64,000 nucleotides of DNA, taken from Perspicuibacillus lycopersici (lineage in GTDB: Bacteria; Bacillota; Bacilli; Bacillales; Caldibacillaceae). Below, piece after piece: positions 8,274 through 17,911 of this stretch (the first letter of the stretch is position 1; each line of letters opens with the position of its first letter). The translations under genes and the position numbers were made by a program. Location: contig NZ_JAOUSF010000001.1 in assembly GCF_025660475.1 (NCBI RefSeq), forward strand, positions 620,001 to 684,000, read 5' to 3'. The notes beneath the pieces are model-generated. The model did not search any database. It had not been told where the DNA came from and was given only the letters and a program-made list of their open reading frames with translations.

Positions 8274-8295
8274 GAGGGATAGCTTGCTATCCCTC
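8274..8295. repeat. 22-bp palindrome, copy 2
   Basis: Identical to 7455-7476 (GAGGGATAGC-TT-GCTATCCCTC), plus one shared base on each side. It lies between the cheR stop and the terminator hairpin. Confidence 0.85.
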
Positions 8296-8317
8296 TTTCC
8301 TGTCCAATATTTTATTA

Positions 8318-9181
8318 TTACTTAGTTTTCCGATATAATTTTTGCGTATGGACAATTTCCTCATAGCAATCCTTTTTCTCAGTATAGTAGATGGTTTCCT
8401 TATCGCCGAGACCTAGAATTCCAAATAACCCAAGACTTTCATAAAAAAGATTGTGGACTTTATTTTGCAAGCTGCGATTAAAATAGATTAATACATTTCT
8501 GCATAGAATGACATGAAACTCGTTAAAGGAGCGATCTGTCACAAGATTATGCTGCGCAAAAACGATATTTTTCGATAAAGATGGATGGAACTTCACACCA
8601 TTGTTGGACACCGTATAATAATCTGAAAGCGATACTGTTCCCCCTGCTTCAAAATAATTTTTTGTATACTTCTTCATATGTTCGATTGGAAAAACACCGT
8701 TTTTCGCTGTTTTTAATACTTTCGCATTCATATCTGTTGCATAAATTTTTGTCCGATCATATATCCCTTCCTCGTGAAGCAAGATGGCCATTGAATATAC
8801 TTCTTCGCCTGTTGAGCAGCCTGCATGCCAAATACGAATCGAGGGATACGTTTTTAATAATGGAATCACTTGCTTGCGGAAATGCCAGAAGAAGGATGGA
8901 TCCCGGAACATTTCTGTCACATTAATCGAAAAATCAGCAATCAACCTTTGTAAGCAATCCGCATCATGTAAAACCACATCAAGCAATTCAAGAATAGTTG
9001 ATAATTTTTCGGCATGAACCCGATGCCAAACTCTCCTTCTTATTGATTGATAGGAATAATTGCGAAAATCATGCCCATACCAATGAAAGATTCCTTGCAA
9101 AAGCAGGTTGATTTCTAATTTTTCTAATGCTTCCTTGGAATCATTTGCACATTGTAACCTATCAAAATCCATTTCTGCCAT
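8318..9181 (-). CDS. cheR: CheR-type protein-glutamate methyltransferase
   Basis: This 287-residue cytoplasmic enzyme transfers methyl groups from S-adenosylmethionine to glutamates, usually on chemoreceptors. Residues about 25-90 form the CheR N-terminal helical domain. The SAM-binding motif is HAGCSTGEEVYS, followed by IYATDMN and NLVTDRSF, and the late HVILCRNVLIYF motif is characteristic. It is the last gene of a leftward operon, 26 bp after a hybrid kinase, with no cheB or chemoreceptor gene nearby. The substrate is therefore unlikely to be a classical receptor cluster; methylation of the kinase upstream is one possibility. A strong terminator follows. Confidence 0.9.
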   Translation of the reverse strand: MAEMDFDRLQCANDSKEALEKLEINLLLQGIFHWYGHDFRNYSYQSIRRRVWHRVHAEKLSTILELLDVVLHDADCLQRLIADFSINVTEMFRDPSFFWHFRKQVIPLLKTYPSIRIWHAGCSTGEEVYSMAILLHEEGIYDRTKIYATDMNAKVLKTAKNGVFPIEHMKKYTKNYFEAGGTVSLSDYYTVSNNGVKFHPSLSKNIVFAQHNLVTDRSFNEFHVILCRNVLIYFNRSLQNKVHNLFYESLGLFGILGLGDKETIYYTEKKDCYEEIVHTQKLYRKTK

Positions 9182-9207
9182 GATTTGATTCCTTTCCTGT
9201 TAATCTG

Positions 9208-12200
9208 TTAATCTATCCATACCTTAATTAATGCCATCAATTGGTCTGGATTTACTGGTTTTACGATATAGTCAGAAGCACCAACCGCTAAGCATTTTTC
9301 TCGGTCACCCTTCATCGCCTTTGCTGTTAGCGCAATAATAGGAATATTTTTTAATTGGTCATTTGCTCGGATGTTTGTTATCGCTTCATATCCATCCATT
9401 TCAGGCATCATAATATCCATTAAAATGATGTCAAAAGCGGTATTCTCCTGTAATATATCTAATCCTTCGCGACCATTTTCTGCAAATGTAACATGTATTC
9501 CATAGTTTTCCAGAATACTAGATAATGCATAAACATTCCGTATATCATCATCGATGAGGAGAATTTTCTTCCCATCTAGGCCTAGCTGAAGATTAGTAGT
9601 TACATCATTGAACCGTTTATTCTGCTCATTCTCGCTATTCGTTAAAGAAGAATTTAACTCTTCTAGTAACCGTTTTGGGGAATGCACATCTTTTATAATA
9701 ATAGTGTGTGAATATTGATTTAAGTAATATTCCTCTTTGGAAGATAAATCACGGCCAGTATAAATGATTATCTTCATTTCGTTACTCTTCATTTCTGCAA
9801 TTTTCCCCAATAATTCAAAGCCTGTTGTATCCTGTAATCCTAAATCTAAAATAAGATAATCAAAGGAATTATCCTTTAATTGCTCGATTGCTTCTTTGCC
9901 AGAGGAAACCGCCTTAATAATAAAATCCATTTCCCCAATTAATTCCATTAAGCTATTCCGATGTCTATTATCATCATCTACAATTAATAGTCGCTTAATA
10001 TGGGTATTTTCTTCCTCATACACTAGCTGTTGCTCACCCTGTTCGACTTTTCTTACGGTAATAGCTTCTTTTACATCACTAGAAGCTGTCGCTACCTCTT
10101 TTCGTGCACGAAATACTTCACTCGTCGAGGTGCTTTGCTCTTGATAATTTCCGACGATAAACGTAAAGGTGCTTCCTTTCTGTTCTTCACTGTCTATCGT
10201 AATTTTTCCGCCTAATAATTCTACCATCTCTCTACTGATTGATAAACCAAGTCCAGTACCACCATATTTTCTACTGGTTGTACCGTCTGCTTGCTGAAAT
10301 GCACCAAATATCAGCTCTTGTTTATCCTTCGGAACCCCGATACCAGTGTCGGTTATTGCAAAGGTAAATTCCTGCTGATTACTAGAGGCAGTTGTTTGCC
10401 CGATTTCAAACGTCACTCCTCCTGCATGAGTAAATTTAAATGCATTGGATAATAAATTCTTCAATACTTGTTGAAGTCTTAACTGATCAATATAAATATA
10501 CTCTGGTATCCCCTTGTTTATCTTAATTGTAAAGGATAAATTTCTTTCATTTGCAATTGGTGTGAAGCTATTTCTCACGAATTCCATTATATCGGACAAA
10601 TATACTTTACTTGGATTCACATGTAATTTACCGGATTCAATTTTTGCCAAGTCTAAAATATCATTTATCAATGCCAATAAATCATTACCTGAAGCATAAA
10701 TTGTTTTTGCATATTCAACTTGTTTTGCGGAAAGTGCATGATTCGAATTATCTGCAAGTAACTTCGATAGGATTAACATACTATTTAATGGCGTCCGTAA
10801 TTCATGAGACATATTTGCGAGAAACTCAGATTTATATTGCGACGTTAATGATAATTGGTTTGCTTTTTCCTCTAAATCTGCCTTCGCTCGTTCCAATTCA
10901 AAATTCTTTTGTTCAAATCGTTTATTTTGTTCTTCTAAGCTTTTGGATTTTTCCTCTAGTTCTACATTAGATTGTTCCAATTCTTCCTGTTGTAACTGAA
11001 GTCTTTCCTCTGACTTCCGAAGGGCAGCAGTCTGCTCCTCTAACTCTTCATTTGTTGCTTTTAGTTCGTCCTGCTGGGATTGAAGCTCTTCTGACTGGGC
11101 TTGAATTTCTTCCATTAATGCCTGGGTTTCTTCTAGTAAATTCGCTAACTCTAGTCTACTTCTAACACTGTGCACAATAATCCCAAGCTCCCCTATTAAT
11201 TCTTCTAGGAAGCTTTGATAGTTTTCGCTAAATGGCTGGAAGGAGGCTAATTCTAGTACAGCAATTACTTGATCTTCAAACATAATCGGTAATACATAAA
11301 TACAAACCGGGACAGCTTCGCCAAGTCCAGATTTTACTGTAATATAATCAGACGGCACATTAGTAAGGATAATTGGTGTCTTTTCTAAAACAGCTTGTCC
11401 AACCAATCCTTCTCCTGGTTCAAAGGTATTTGTTAAGTGCTTTCTTTCCTTTAATGCATAGGATGCCTTTAATTTGTACTGCGGTGTTTTCGTCAGCTCA
11501 TTTTTCTCCTCTATGTACATGACTCCATAGCTACCTTGCACTAATGGTACAACCATAGATAAAAGTTTTTTCGAAAGCGATTCTAAACTTTTTGCACCAG
11601 TTAAACTTGTTGTAATATCAGTTATATTAGTTTTAGTCCATATAAGATTGGTTTCTCTTTCTCTTTGCTCTACTAATGCTTCTGCCATTTTATTAAAGGA
11701 TTTTGCTACTTCATCAATTTCGTCATTTGATAGAACTTCTACCTTAGAAGTAAAATTTTGCGTACCGTCAGCAATATTGCGCATATTTGCTGCAACCTTA
11801 TTTAAACGTGTAGAAAGTGTCCAAACATTTCGTAGTAAGAAAAACATAATAAATAAAATGCAGACAGCTAATATACTAGTTTCAATAATGAGCTCTCGGG
11901 TAAATTCATTACTAACTTGTTCGAATGTGGAATACATATCCGTTTCAAAGGTTGAAGTGATAGTTGATATAATTCGAAAGAAATCCTCATGAATATCTTT
12001 AGACCGTTCATCAATTAATGTTAGTGCTTCCTGCTTATTGCCATCTAGAATTAATTGAATAACATTCTCACTATACGTAATAAAATTATTATTCGTTTCA
12101 ATCAATGCTTCCACTTGTTGCTTTTGTTCTTCACTATAAACCTTTGTTTCTAGCAATTTAATATTTTCAGCGATAGATTGTTTATCCTCTTCCATGTTTT

Positions 12201-12438
12201 GAATTAGTTGATTGATAACGGATTCATCAGAATTAATATAAAGATTACGTAAAATAATTGCTTCATCTTTAATTTCTGTATGGATTTTCTCTGTTAATAT
12301 CGACATTTCATAGTTCGTTTGTAACGTGTCATTCATTCGATCATAAGTTGCTATCTGGAACCTACCAATCCCGACCATGATAATAAGCAGGATTGGTAAG
12401 GTGCTTAGTCCTAGCAATAATTTCGATTTAATTTTCAA
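9208..12438 (-). CDS. Hybrid sensor histidine kinase, CHASE3-HAMP-GAF-coiled coil-HisKA-HATPase-REC-REC
   Basis: This 1076-residue membrane sensor kinase starts at a TTG after AGGGG. Membrane helices at about 7-23 and 186-203 enclose an extracellular CHASE3-like helical domain. HAMP covers about 204-260 and GAF about 280-425. A long Glu/Gln-rich coiled coil spans about 430-535. The phospho-acceptor is H545 (MSHELRTPLNSM), with N-box near 660-667 and G boxes DTGIGV and YGGTGLGLS. Two receiver domains follow: D865 (LILDLGLQD) and D1008 (ILMDIMMPEMDG), each with the DD pair. It lies between the REC-GGDEF-EAL-LuxR gene (58 bp upstream) and cheR, a likely three-gene operon. The signal sensed is unknown. 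Confidence 0.92.
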   Translation of the reverse strand: MKIKSKLLLGLSTLPILLIIMVGIGRFQIATYDRMNDTLQTNYEMSILTEKIHTEIKDEAIILRNLYINSDESVINQLIQNMEEDKQSIAENIKLLETKVYSEEQKQQVEALIETNNNFITYSENVIQLILDGNKQEALTLIDERSKDIHEDFFRIISTITSTFETDMYSTFEQVSNEFTRELIIETSILAVCILFIMFFLLRNVWTLSTRLNKVAANMRNIADGTQNFTSKVEVLSNDEIDEVAKSFNKMAEALVEQRERETNLIWTKTNITDITTSLTGAKSLESLSKKLLSMVVPLVQGSYGVMYIEEKNELTKTPQYKLKASYALKERKHLTNTFEPGEGLVGQAVLEKTPIILTNVPSDYITVKSGLGEAVPVCIYVLPIMFEDQVIAVLELASFQPFSENYQSFLEELIGELGIIVHSVRSRLELANLLEETQALMEEIQAQSEELQSQQDELKATNEELEEQTAALRKSEERLQLQQEELEQSNVELEEKSKSLEEQNKRFEQKNFELERAKADLEEKANQLSLTSQYKSEFLANMSHELRTPLNSMLILSKLLADNSNHALSAKQVEYAKTIYASGNDLLALINDILDLAKIESGKLHVNPSKVYLSDIMEFVRNSFTPIANERNLSFTIKINKGIPEYIYIDQLRLQQVLKNLLSNAFKFTHAGGVTFEIGQTTASSNQQEFTFAITDTGIGVPKDKQELIFGAFQQADGTTSRKYGGTGLGLSISREMVELLGGKITIDSEEQKGSTFTFIVGNYQEQSTSTSEVFRARKEVATASSDVKEAITVRKVEQGEQQLVYEEENTHIKRLLIVDDDNRHRNSLMELIGEMDFIIKAVSSGKEAIEQLKDNSFDYLILDLGLQDTTGFELLGKIAEMKSNEMKIIIYTGRDLSSKEEYYLNQYSHTIIIKDVHSPKRLLEELNSSLTNSENEQNKRFNDVTTNLQLGLDGKKILLIDDDIRNVYALSSILENYGIHVTFAENGREGLDILQENTAFDIILMDIMMPEMDGYEAITNIRANDQLKNIPIIALTAKAMKGDREKCLAVGASDYIVKPVNPDQLMALIKVWID

Positions 12439-12496
12439 GGCCTTTTCCCCTCTACCCTAGGTTTTCTATAACTTAATGGCTTATCAATCTAACATT

Positions 12497-14572
12497 TTAC
12501 TGATGTGCAGACTTGTCCTGGAAGTCGATCCATTTTTGATACACCATCGCCATTGCCTGTACCCGATCGGTGACATTCAATTTTTGAAAGATTTTTGTAA
12601 TATGATTTTTTACCGTATGCTCACTAATAAATAATGCACTAGAGATTTCCTTATTACTCAAGCCTGCTAATATTAGCTCGAAAACCTCAATCTCGCGTGA
12701 AGAAATGGAATACATCTCCTTCAAATTATTTAATGCAGAAATAAGTACATTTTCCTTTTGAGGTGAATCGCTTATCAGCATTTTTTTTGGATATGGAATA
12801 ATCCGTTCATTTATTTGTTCAACTGTCTGTGCCCCAGTCTTATCATTGTTCATTGTCGCAATTAAAGCTTCTAGCTCGTTTAGATTTATCGGCGGGCTAA
12901 ATAAATAGCCTTGAACTTCATCACAATTGTAGTTTTTGAGGAGCTTAAACTGTTCTGCTGTTTCTACTCCTTCCGCAACGACAGATAGCTTTAAACTGTT
13001 TCCCAATTTAATAATAGTAGAAACAAGAGATGGGTCTACGTTCATTTCTTGTATGAAAGACTTATCAATTTTCAATGCTGTAAATGGAAAATGCCGCAAA
13101 TAGCTTAACGAGGAATAACCTGTTCCAAAATCATCTAAACTAATCTGAAATCCTATACTACGAAGCTCGCGTAAAACAAGGAGACTATTTTCCTCATTTT
13201 TTAAAAACGTTGATTCAGTTACCTCTACTTCGATTAACTCTGGTGGTACCTTCGTTTCGATGAGGATTTGCTTAATATTTTGAATGAGGTTTTTCTGGAA
13301 AAATTGTTGTACCGAAAAATTTATCGATATTCCGATTAATGGTTTTCCGATATTCATCCAATTCCTTAATTGTTCACATACTTGTCGAATTACCCATTCA
13401 CCAATCTCAACAATAATTCCCGTTTCTTCAGCTAAAGGAATAAACTCATTTGGGAACAGCATTCCCCATTTTGGATGATTCCAGCGAAGTAAGCTTTCGG
13501 CACTTACAATTTTGCCGGTTTTTGTGTCCACTCGTGGCTGAAAAAGGATTTCTAGCTCCTGTCGCTCGATTGCTTTTCTTAAATCATTTTGAAGCATGAA
13601 TGATCGATAGGATTGCATATTCATACCAGAATGATAAACAGTATATTTATTTTTCCCTTTCTTCTTTGCACGATATAAAGCAATATCCGCATTTTTCAAC
13701 AGCCATGTAGCGTCTTCCCCATCATAAGGAAAAATACTCACACCAATACACGTCGTGATGAACAATTCGTAATTTTCGATAAGTAATGGTTTTTTAAAAG
13801 TTTCTAATATTTTCTCTGAAACTTCAAGCGCTCCCTCCCGATCGGTTTCTGGTAGAATGATAATAAATTCATCACCACCAAATCGAAATACAACATCCTT
13901 TTTATCGATTATTTTCTTCAATTTATTAGCAATTTCTTTAAGAACTTCATCTCCCATTAAATGACCAAGTGAATCATTAATATATTTGAATCGGTCCATA
14001 TCTAAATATAGTAAACCAAAGGATTGATTTTGTTTTTTTGATTGAAGAATATACTCCCCAATTTTCTTATAAAAAAATCTACGATTCGGTAGATTCGTTA
14101 AATAATCGTGATTCGCCATATGGGAAATGATTTGTTCATTCTCTATCAGCATACTTGTTTGCTGCATTAATTGCTTTTTCATTAAATATATTTCAACAAA
14201 TCGCTCAACCTTCGCTTTTAATATCATTGGGTCAAAAGGCTTCAATATGTAATCCATCGCTCCTACCGTATACCCCATGAAAATATGCTCAGCATCTAAA
14301 TGATTTGCTGTAATAAATATAATCGGAATATCTTTCGTTTTTTCCCGAGCTTTTATAATTTTTGCGGTATGGAATCCATCCATTCCTGGCATTTGAACAT
14401 CTAATAAAATTAAGGCAAATTCATATTTCAATAATTGCTTCAATGCTTCCTCTCCAGAATTTGCACGAATTAACTGGTGATTTTCCTTTTCAAGAAAAGC
14501 TTCTAAAGCTAATAAATTTTCCGGTCGATCATCCACCAGGAGTATATTGACTTTTTCGTCAATTCTCAACAT
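12497..14572 (-). CDS. REC-GGDEF-EAL-LuxR-HTH response regulator
   Basis: This 691-residue protein joins four modules. A receiver (about 8-125) has phospho-acceptor D58 in LILLDVQMPGMDG. A GGDEF domain (about 150-315) has an intact GGDEF at 232-236, but its inhibitory site RxxD is changed to DKKD (223-226). An EAL domain (about 325-575) has ESL at 359-361, DDFGTGYSS (480-488) and EGVET (534-538). A C-terminal LuxR helix-turn-helix (about 622-680) has SREIEVFELILAGLSNKEI and VKNHITKIFQKL. It may therefore make or break cyclic-di-GMP and bind DNA under phosphorylation control. The adjacent hybrid kinase is the likely partner. Which enzyme activity dominates cannot be told. The LuxR addition to REC-GGDEF-EAL is unusual. 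Confidence 0.92.
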   Translation of the reverse strand: MLRIDEKVNILLVDDRPENLLALEAFLEKENHQLIRANSGEEALKQLLKYEFALILLDVQMPGMDGFHTAKIIKAREKTKDIPIIFITANHLDAEHIFMGYTVGAMDYILKPFDPMILKAKVERFVEIYLMKKQLMQQTSMLIENEQIISHMANHDYLTNLPNRRFFYKKIGEYILQSKKQNQSFGLLYLDMDRFKYINDSLGHLMGDEVLKEIANKLKKIIDKKDVVFRFGGDEFIIILPETDREGALEVSEKILETFKKPLLIENYELFITTCIGVSIFPYDGEDATWLLKNADIALYRAKKKGKNKYTVYHSGMNMQSYRSFMLQNDLRKAIERQELEILFQPRVDTKTGKIVSAESLLRWNHPKWGMLFPNEFIPLAEETGIIVEIGEWVIRQVCEQLRNWMNIGKPLIGISINFSVQQFFQKNLIQNIKQILIETKVPPELIEVEVTESTFLKNEENSLLVLRELRSIGFQISLDDFGTGYSSLSYLRHFPFTALKIDKSFIQEMNVDPSLVSTIIKLGNSLKLSVVAEGVETAEQFKLLKNYNCDEVQGYLFSPPINLNELEALIATMNNDKTGAQTVEQINERIIPYPKKMLISDSPQKENVLISALNNLKEMYSISSREIEVFELILAGLSNKEISSALFISEHTVKNHITKIFQKLNVTDRVQAMAMVYQKWIDFQDKSAHQ

Positions 14573-14696
14573 GCTCGCTCACCTCTTGCTTGCCATTTTG
14601 ATACTATTTTGTTATTAGCTTATCATATTTTGTCATAAAAAGGGGGGATAATTATCGGATACAAAACTTCCAAATAGTACCATTGCCAATAAATAA

Positions 14697-14737
14697 GGCT
14701 GTCTTTATACGAATGGTACGTAATTGTTAAGACAGCC
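14697..14737 (-). terminator. Terminator between the EAL-PilZ gene and the REC-GGDEF-EAL-LuxR operon
   Basis: GGCTGTCTT (14697-14705) pairs with AAGACAGCC (14729-14737), with TACG/CGTA pairing inside. On the minus strand it lies 15 bases after the EAL-PilZ stop and is followed by TTATTTATT. The two signalling units are thus probably separate transcripts. Confidence 0.65.
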
Positions 14738-14751
14738 ATTAGAAAAGCAAA

Positions 14752-17715
14752 CTAATAAGTTAGATGCCTTTTTAAATATGGAATTTTTTCCTCCTGAACA
14801 AAACTACAGCTTGGAAGAATTGGTTTACTTCGTAATTTCAGCGAAAATGTATTTAACAGCTTAATTAGTTCATCCCGTTCATTTTCATTAATCGTAAAGG
14901 AAAATCCGTATTTTAATATCCCTTTTACTTCCTCTTTCCACACAATATAACCTAATAATGGGAGCTTTTTATCAAGTATCGTGGTTTCAAATTGATACAG
15001 AATATCTGGACGAACAGGAAGATCCATAATGGAAAGGAATCTTAAGCCCCCTGGACCGATATCCTCGATTAATACCTCTGTTTTTCCAACGGCTACTTCT
15101 ACCCCTTGAATTTCTGTTAACGTCATTTGTGCTGCCAGTGGATATACTAACGGGATTCGGAAATACCCTCGACGTTCCGATTTTACCTTGCTTTCATGAT
15201 ATAAAATTGGTTTAATAATTTGTTTCTTTAATAAAGCAATAAACGTTTTTTCTGGTACAGGTTTACTGAATATATATCCTTGGATTTCCTGACACTCCTG
15301 CTGTTTTAAAAAATTTAGTTGTTCTATTGTTTCTACCCCTTCTGCTACAACATTCATATCCAAGCCTTTTGCCATATAGATTAGCGATTTTATAATGACC
15401 TCTTCTTTAGTAGATTTTGTAATTTGTTTTATAAACGTTTGATCAATCTTCAATGTATCAATCGGATAATCACTAATATACGAAAGCGAGGAATAACCAG
15501 TTCCAAAATCATCTAAAGCAATTTTTATCCCCATTTCTCTTATCGTTTGAAACGCGGCCTTCGTTACCTTTTCATGTTGAATCATCGTAGTTTCGGTAAT
15601 TTCAAATTCTATTAATTCTGGATTCACCTGGGTGCTTGCTAAAATTTCAAGAATGACACTTTTCCAGTCACTTTTCAAAAACCGTTGGGCAGAAATATTT
15701 ACAGAAATCGGTACAATCGGTAACTGTTCTTTCTCCCACTTCTTTAAATGTAGGCAGACATGCTTTAATATCCAATCACCAAGCTCATTTATATAACCGT
15801 TTTCCTCGGCAATTGGGATAAATTCCTTCGGGGATACCTCTCCCCAAATTGGATGCATCCAGCGAATCAAGCTTTCTGCACTGACAATTTTTCCTGTTGT
15901 AGCCTCTATTCTTGGTTGAAAATAAATGACAAGCTCATTATTTTCAATCGATTTTCGCAAGTCACTTTCCAAATGGTATTGCTTAAATGAGCGAATATTT
16001 AGTTGCGGTGAATAAATTTGATAATTATTTTTACCATAATTTTTCGCACGATATAATGCAGTATCGGTATTTTTAATTAATTCATCAAGTGTTGTCCCAT
16101 TTTCAGGAAATGAACTTATTCCAAGACTTGTCGTAATGTATAATTCATAGTCCTCAACATAAAATGGTTCATTTAAGCTATCAATAATGGTTTTTGAAAG
16201 TGCTACCGGGTCAATGGAACGTTCATCCTTCGGTAAAATTACTCCGAACTCATCCCCTATCATTCTAGCAAGAGTAGAATCCTCTGGTAAAATAACTTTT
16301 ATTCTTTCACTAATTTGGATTAATAGCTGATCCCCAATCGATGGTCCTAATGAGTTATTTATCGTTCGAAATCGATCAATATTAATAAAAATAAGCGAAA
16401 AGCCAGACTTTCCAACGATAGATGACTGTGTGAGCTTGTCCACTTCTTTATAATATAAATTTCTGTTTGGTAATCCGGTTAAAAAATCATAATATGCTAA
16501 ATGGGTAATATTTTTCTCTTGTCTTTTTTGCTCGGTAATATCGGTTAATATTCCATCAATCCGAATTAATTTTCCGTTCTCGTTAAATACCGGTAATGAC
16601 TGATCTAATACCCATACATTATTTTCTTGTTTATCGATGATTCGATATTCTATCGTTAATGATTCTCCATTTTTAATCTTCAGTTGTTCGGTATTATACA
16701 TTTCCAGATCCTCTGGATGAACGATTGATTCCCAAGTAACAAATGATTCTAACGCTTCCACTGAATACCCAGTTATTTTTTCAAATCCTTTCGAGGCAAA
16801 TAAACAAGTATCTGTTAGTACATCATGAGAAAAAATTCCTACTTCAAGTGTGTCACTGATTCGCTGAAATCTACTCTCTGATTCCTGCAGTCTATTTTCT
16901 ACTTTCTTTCTTGCAGAAATATCTTGTATTATACCTGCAAACTTACTCATATTTCCTGCTTCATCGAAAATAAAATATCCCGAAATCTGGCTGTCAAATG
17001 TTGTTCCATCTTTCCGGGTAACGGTTATTTCTACACTATAGCTTTCTTGTTTATCTATTGCTTCATAAACAAATTTTCGAAATGCTTCTCGTTCCACAGG
17101 ATGAATAATCTGAAAGGAATCATATAATGAAAGGAATATTTCAGTCTCATCCATAGCAAGCATGTTTAATAACTGCTTGGAAAAGTAAATTTTATCCTTT
17201 TTAATATCATATTCCCAGCTACCCATTTTCCCAATTTTTTGGGCTAAATCTAAACTATCCTTCATTTCTATCAATGCCTGTTCATTGCGCTTATATTTGG
17301 TAATATCTTTAACTACGCTAAATATCCCTTTTACCGTGTTCTCATCATCAATCATCGGAATATAGGTAATATCTACAAATAGAGTAGTACCATTTTTATG
17401 AAGAACTTCCGCCTGATAATTTTGGGCACAGCCTTTTAAAGCATTCCGTAAATAATAATTTCGAATGGCGATAAAATTATTAGAATAAATCGTTTCCGCT
17501 TCCATCGATTGATCGTCATTATATCCTAACATTTGATGTGCTGCACGATTCGTAAAATTGATTTTCCCTGTTGTATTTAGCGAAAATACTGCATCCGGAT
17601 GATTTTCAAATAAAGATTGAAAACCTTTTTTATCAAATAAAGATTCACTAGAAAACAACATATTTTTTTTATTTATCGAATTAATTTTATTTCTCGTCAA
17701 AAAAGATAGCACCAT
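14752..17715 (-). CDS. PAS-PAS-PAS-GGDEF(degenerate)-EAL-PilZ cyclic-di-GMP protein
   Basis: This 987-residue protein has no clear membrane helix. Three PAS domains cover about 30-145, 150-272 and 280-397. The GGDEF domain (about 400-570) has its signature changed to MIGDEF (485-490), so cyclase activity is doubtful. The EAL domain (about 580-830) keeps ESLIRW (614-619), DDFGTGYSS (735-743) and EGVET (792-796) and is likely an active phosphodiesterase. Residues about 846-965 form a PilZ domain, with RRGYFR giving RxxxR (849-853) and D885-x-G-x-x-G890 in place of DxSxxG. A phosphodiesterase that also carries a cyclic-di-GMP receptor domain suggests feedback by its own substrate. Its promoter region shares a palindrome and spacing with the cyclase gene at 51882. 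Confidence 0.9.
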   Translation of the reverse strand: MVLSFLTRNKINSINKKNMLFSSESLFDKKGFQSLFENHPDAVFSLNTTGKINFTNRAAHQMLGYNDDQSMEAETIYSNNFIAIRNYYLRNALKGCAQNYQAEVLHKNGTTLFVDITYIPMIDDENTVKGIFSVVKDITKYKRNEQALIEMKDSLDLAQKIGKMGSWEYDIKKDKIYFSKQLLNMLAMDETEIFLSLYDSFQIIHPVEREAFRKFVYEAIDKQESYSVEITVTRKDGTTFDSQISGYFIFDEAGNMSKFAGIIQDISARKKVENRLQESESRFQRISDTLEVGIFSHDVLTDTCLFASKGFEKITGYSVEALESFVTWESIVHPEDLEMYNTEQLKIKNGESLTIEYRIIDKQENNVWVLDQSLPVFNENGKLIRIDGILTDITEQKRQEKNITHLAYYDFLTGLPNRNLYYKEVDKLTQSSIVGKSGFSLIFINIDRFRTINNSLGPSIGDQLLIQISERIKVILPEDSTLARMIGDEFGVILPKDERSIDPVALSKTIIDSLNEPFYVEDYELYITTSLGISSFPENGTTLDELIKNTDTALYRAKNYGKNNYQIYSPQLNIRSFKQYHLESDLRKSIENNELVIYFQPRIEATTGKIVSAESLIRWMHPIWGEVSPKEFIPIAEENGYINELGDWILKHVCLHLKKWEKEQLPIVPISVNISAQRFLKSDWKSVILEILASTQVNPELIEFEITETTMIQHEKVTKAAFQTIREMGIKIALDDFGTGYSSLSYISDYPIDTLKIDQTFIKQITKSTKEEVIIKSLIYMAKGLDMNVVAEGVETIEQLNFLKQQECQEIQGYIFSKPVPEKTFIALLKKQIIKPILYHESKVKSERRGYFRIPLVYPLAAQMTLTEIQGVEVAVGKTEVLIEDIGPGGLRFLSIMDLPVRPDILYQFETTILDKKLPLLGYIVWKEEVKGILKYGFSFTINENERDELIKLLNTFSLKLRSKPILPSCSFVQEEKIPYLKRHLTY

Positions 17716-17911
17716 AATACATACCCCTTGTATTTTGATTTGGCATAAAAATCTTTCATTTGTTTAGAACTAGCACTAACGCACACTTAGTCGTTTTTTC
17801 CGACTTGATGGCGATTGTAAAATCTAGGGTGAGATTCCAGTTTTTAACAACTTTAAGAAAATAGCCTACAATTTCCTTACTTTCATTGTGATTGAAAATG
17901 ATTGGTAATTA

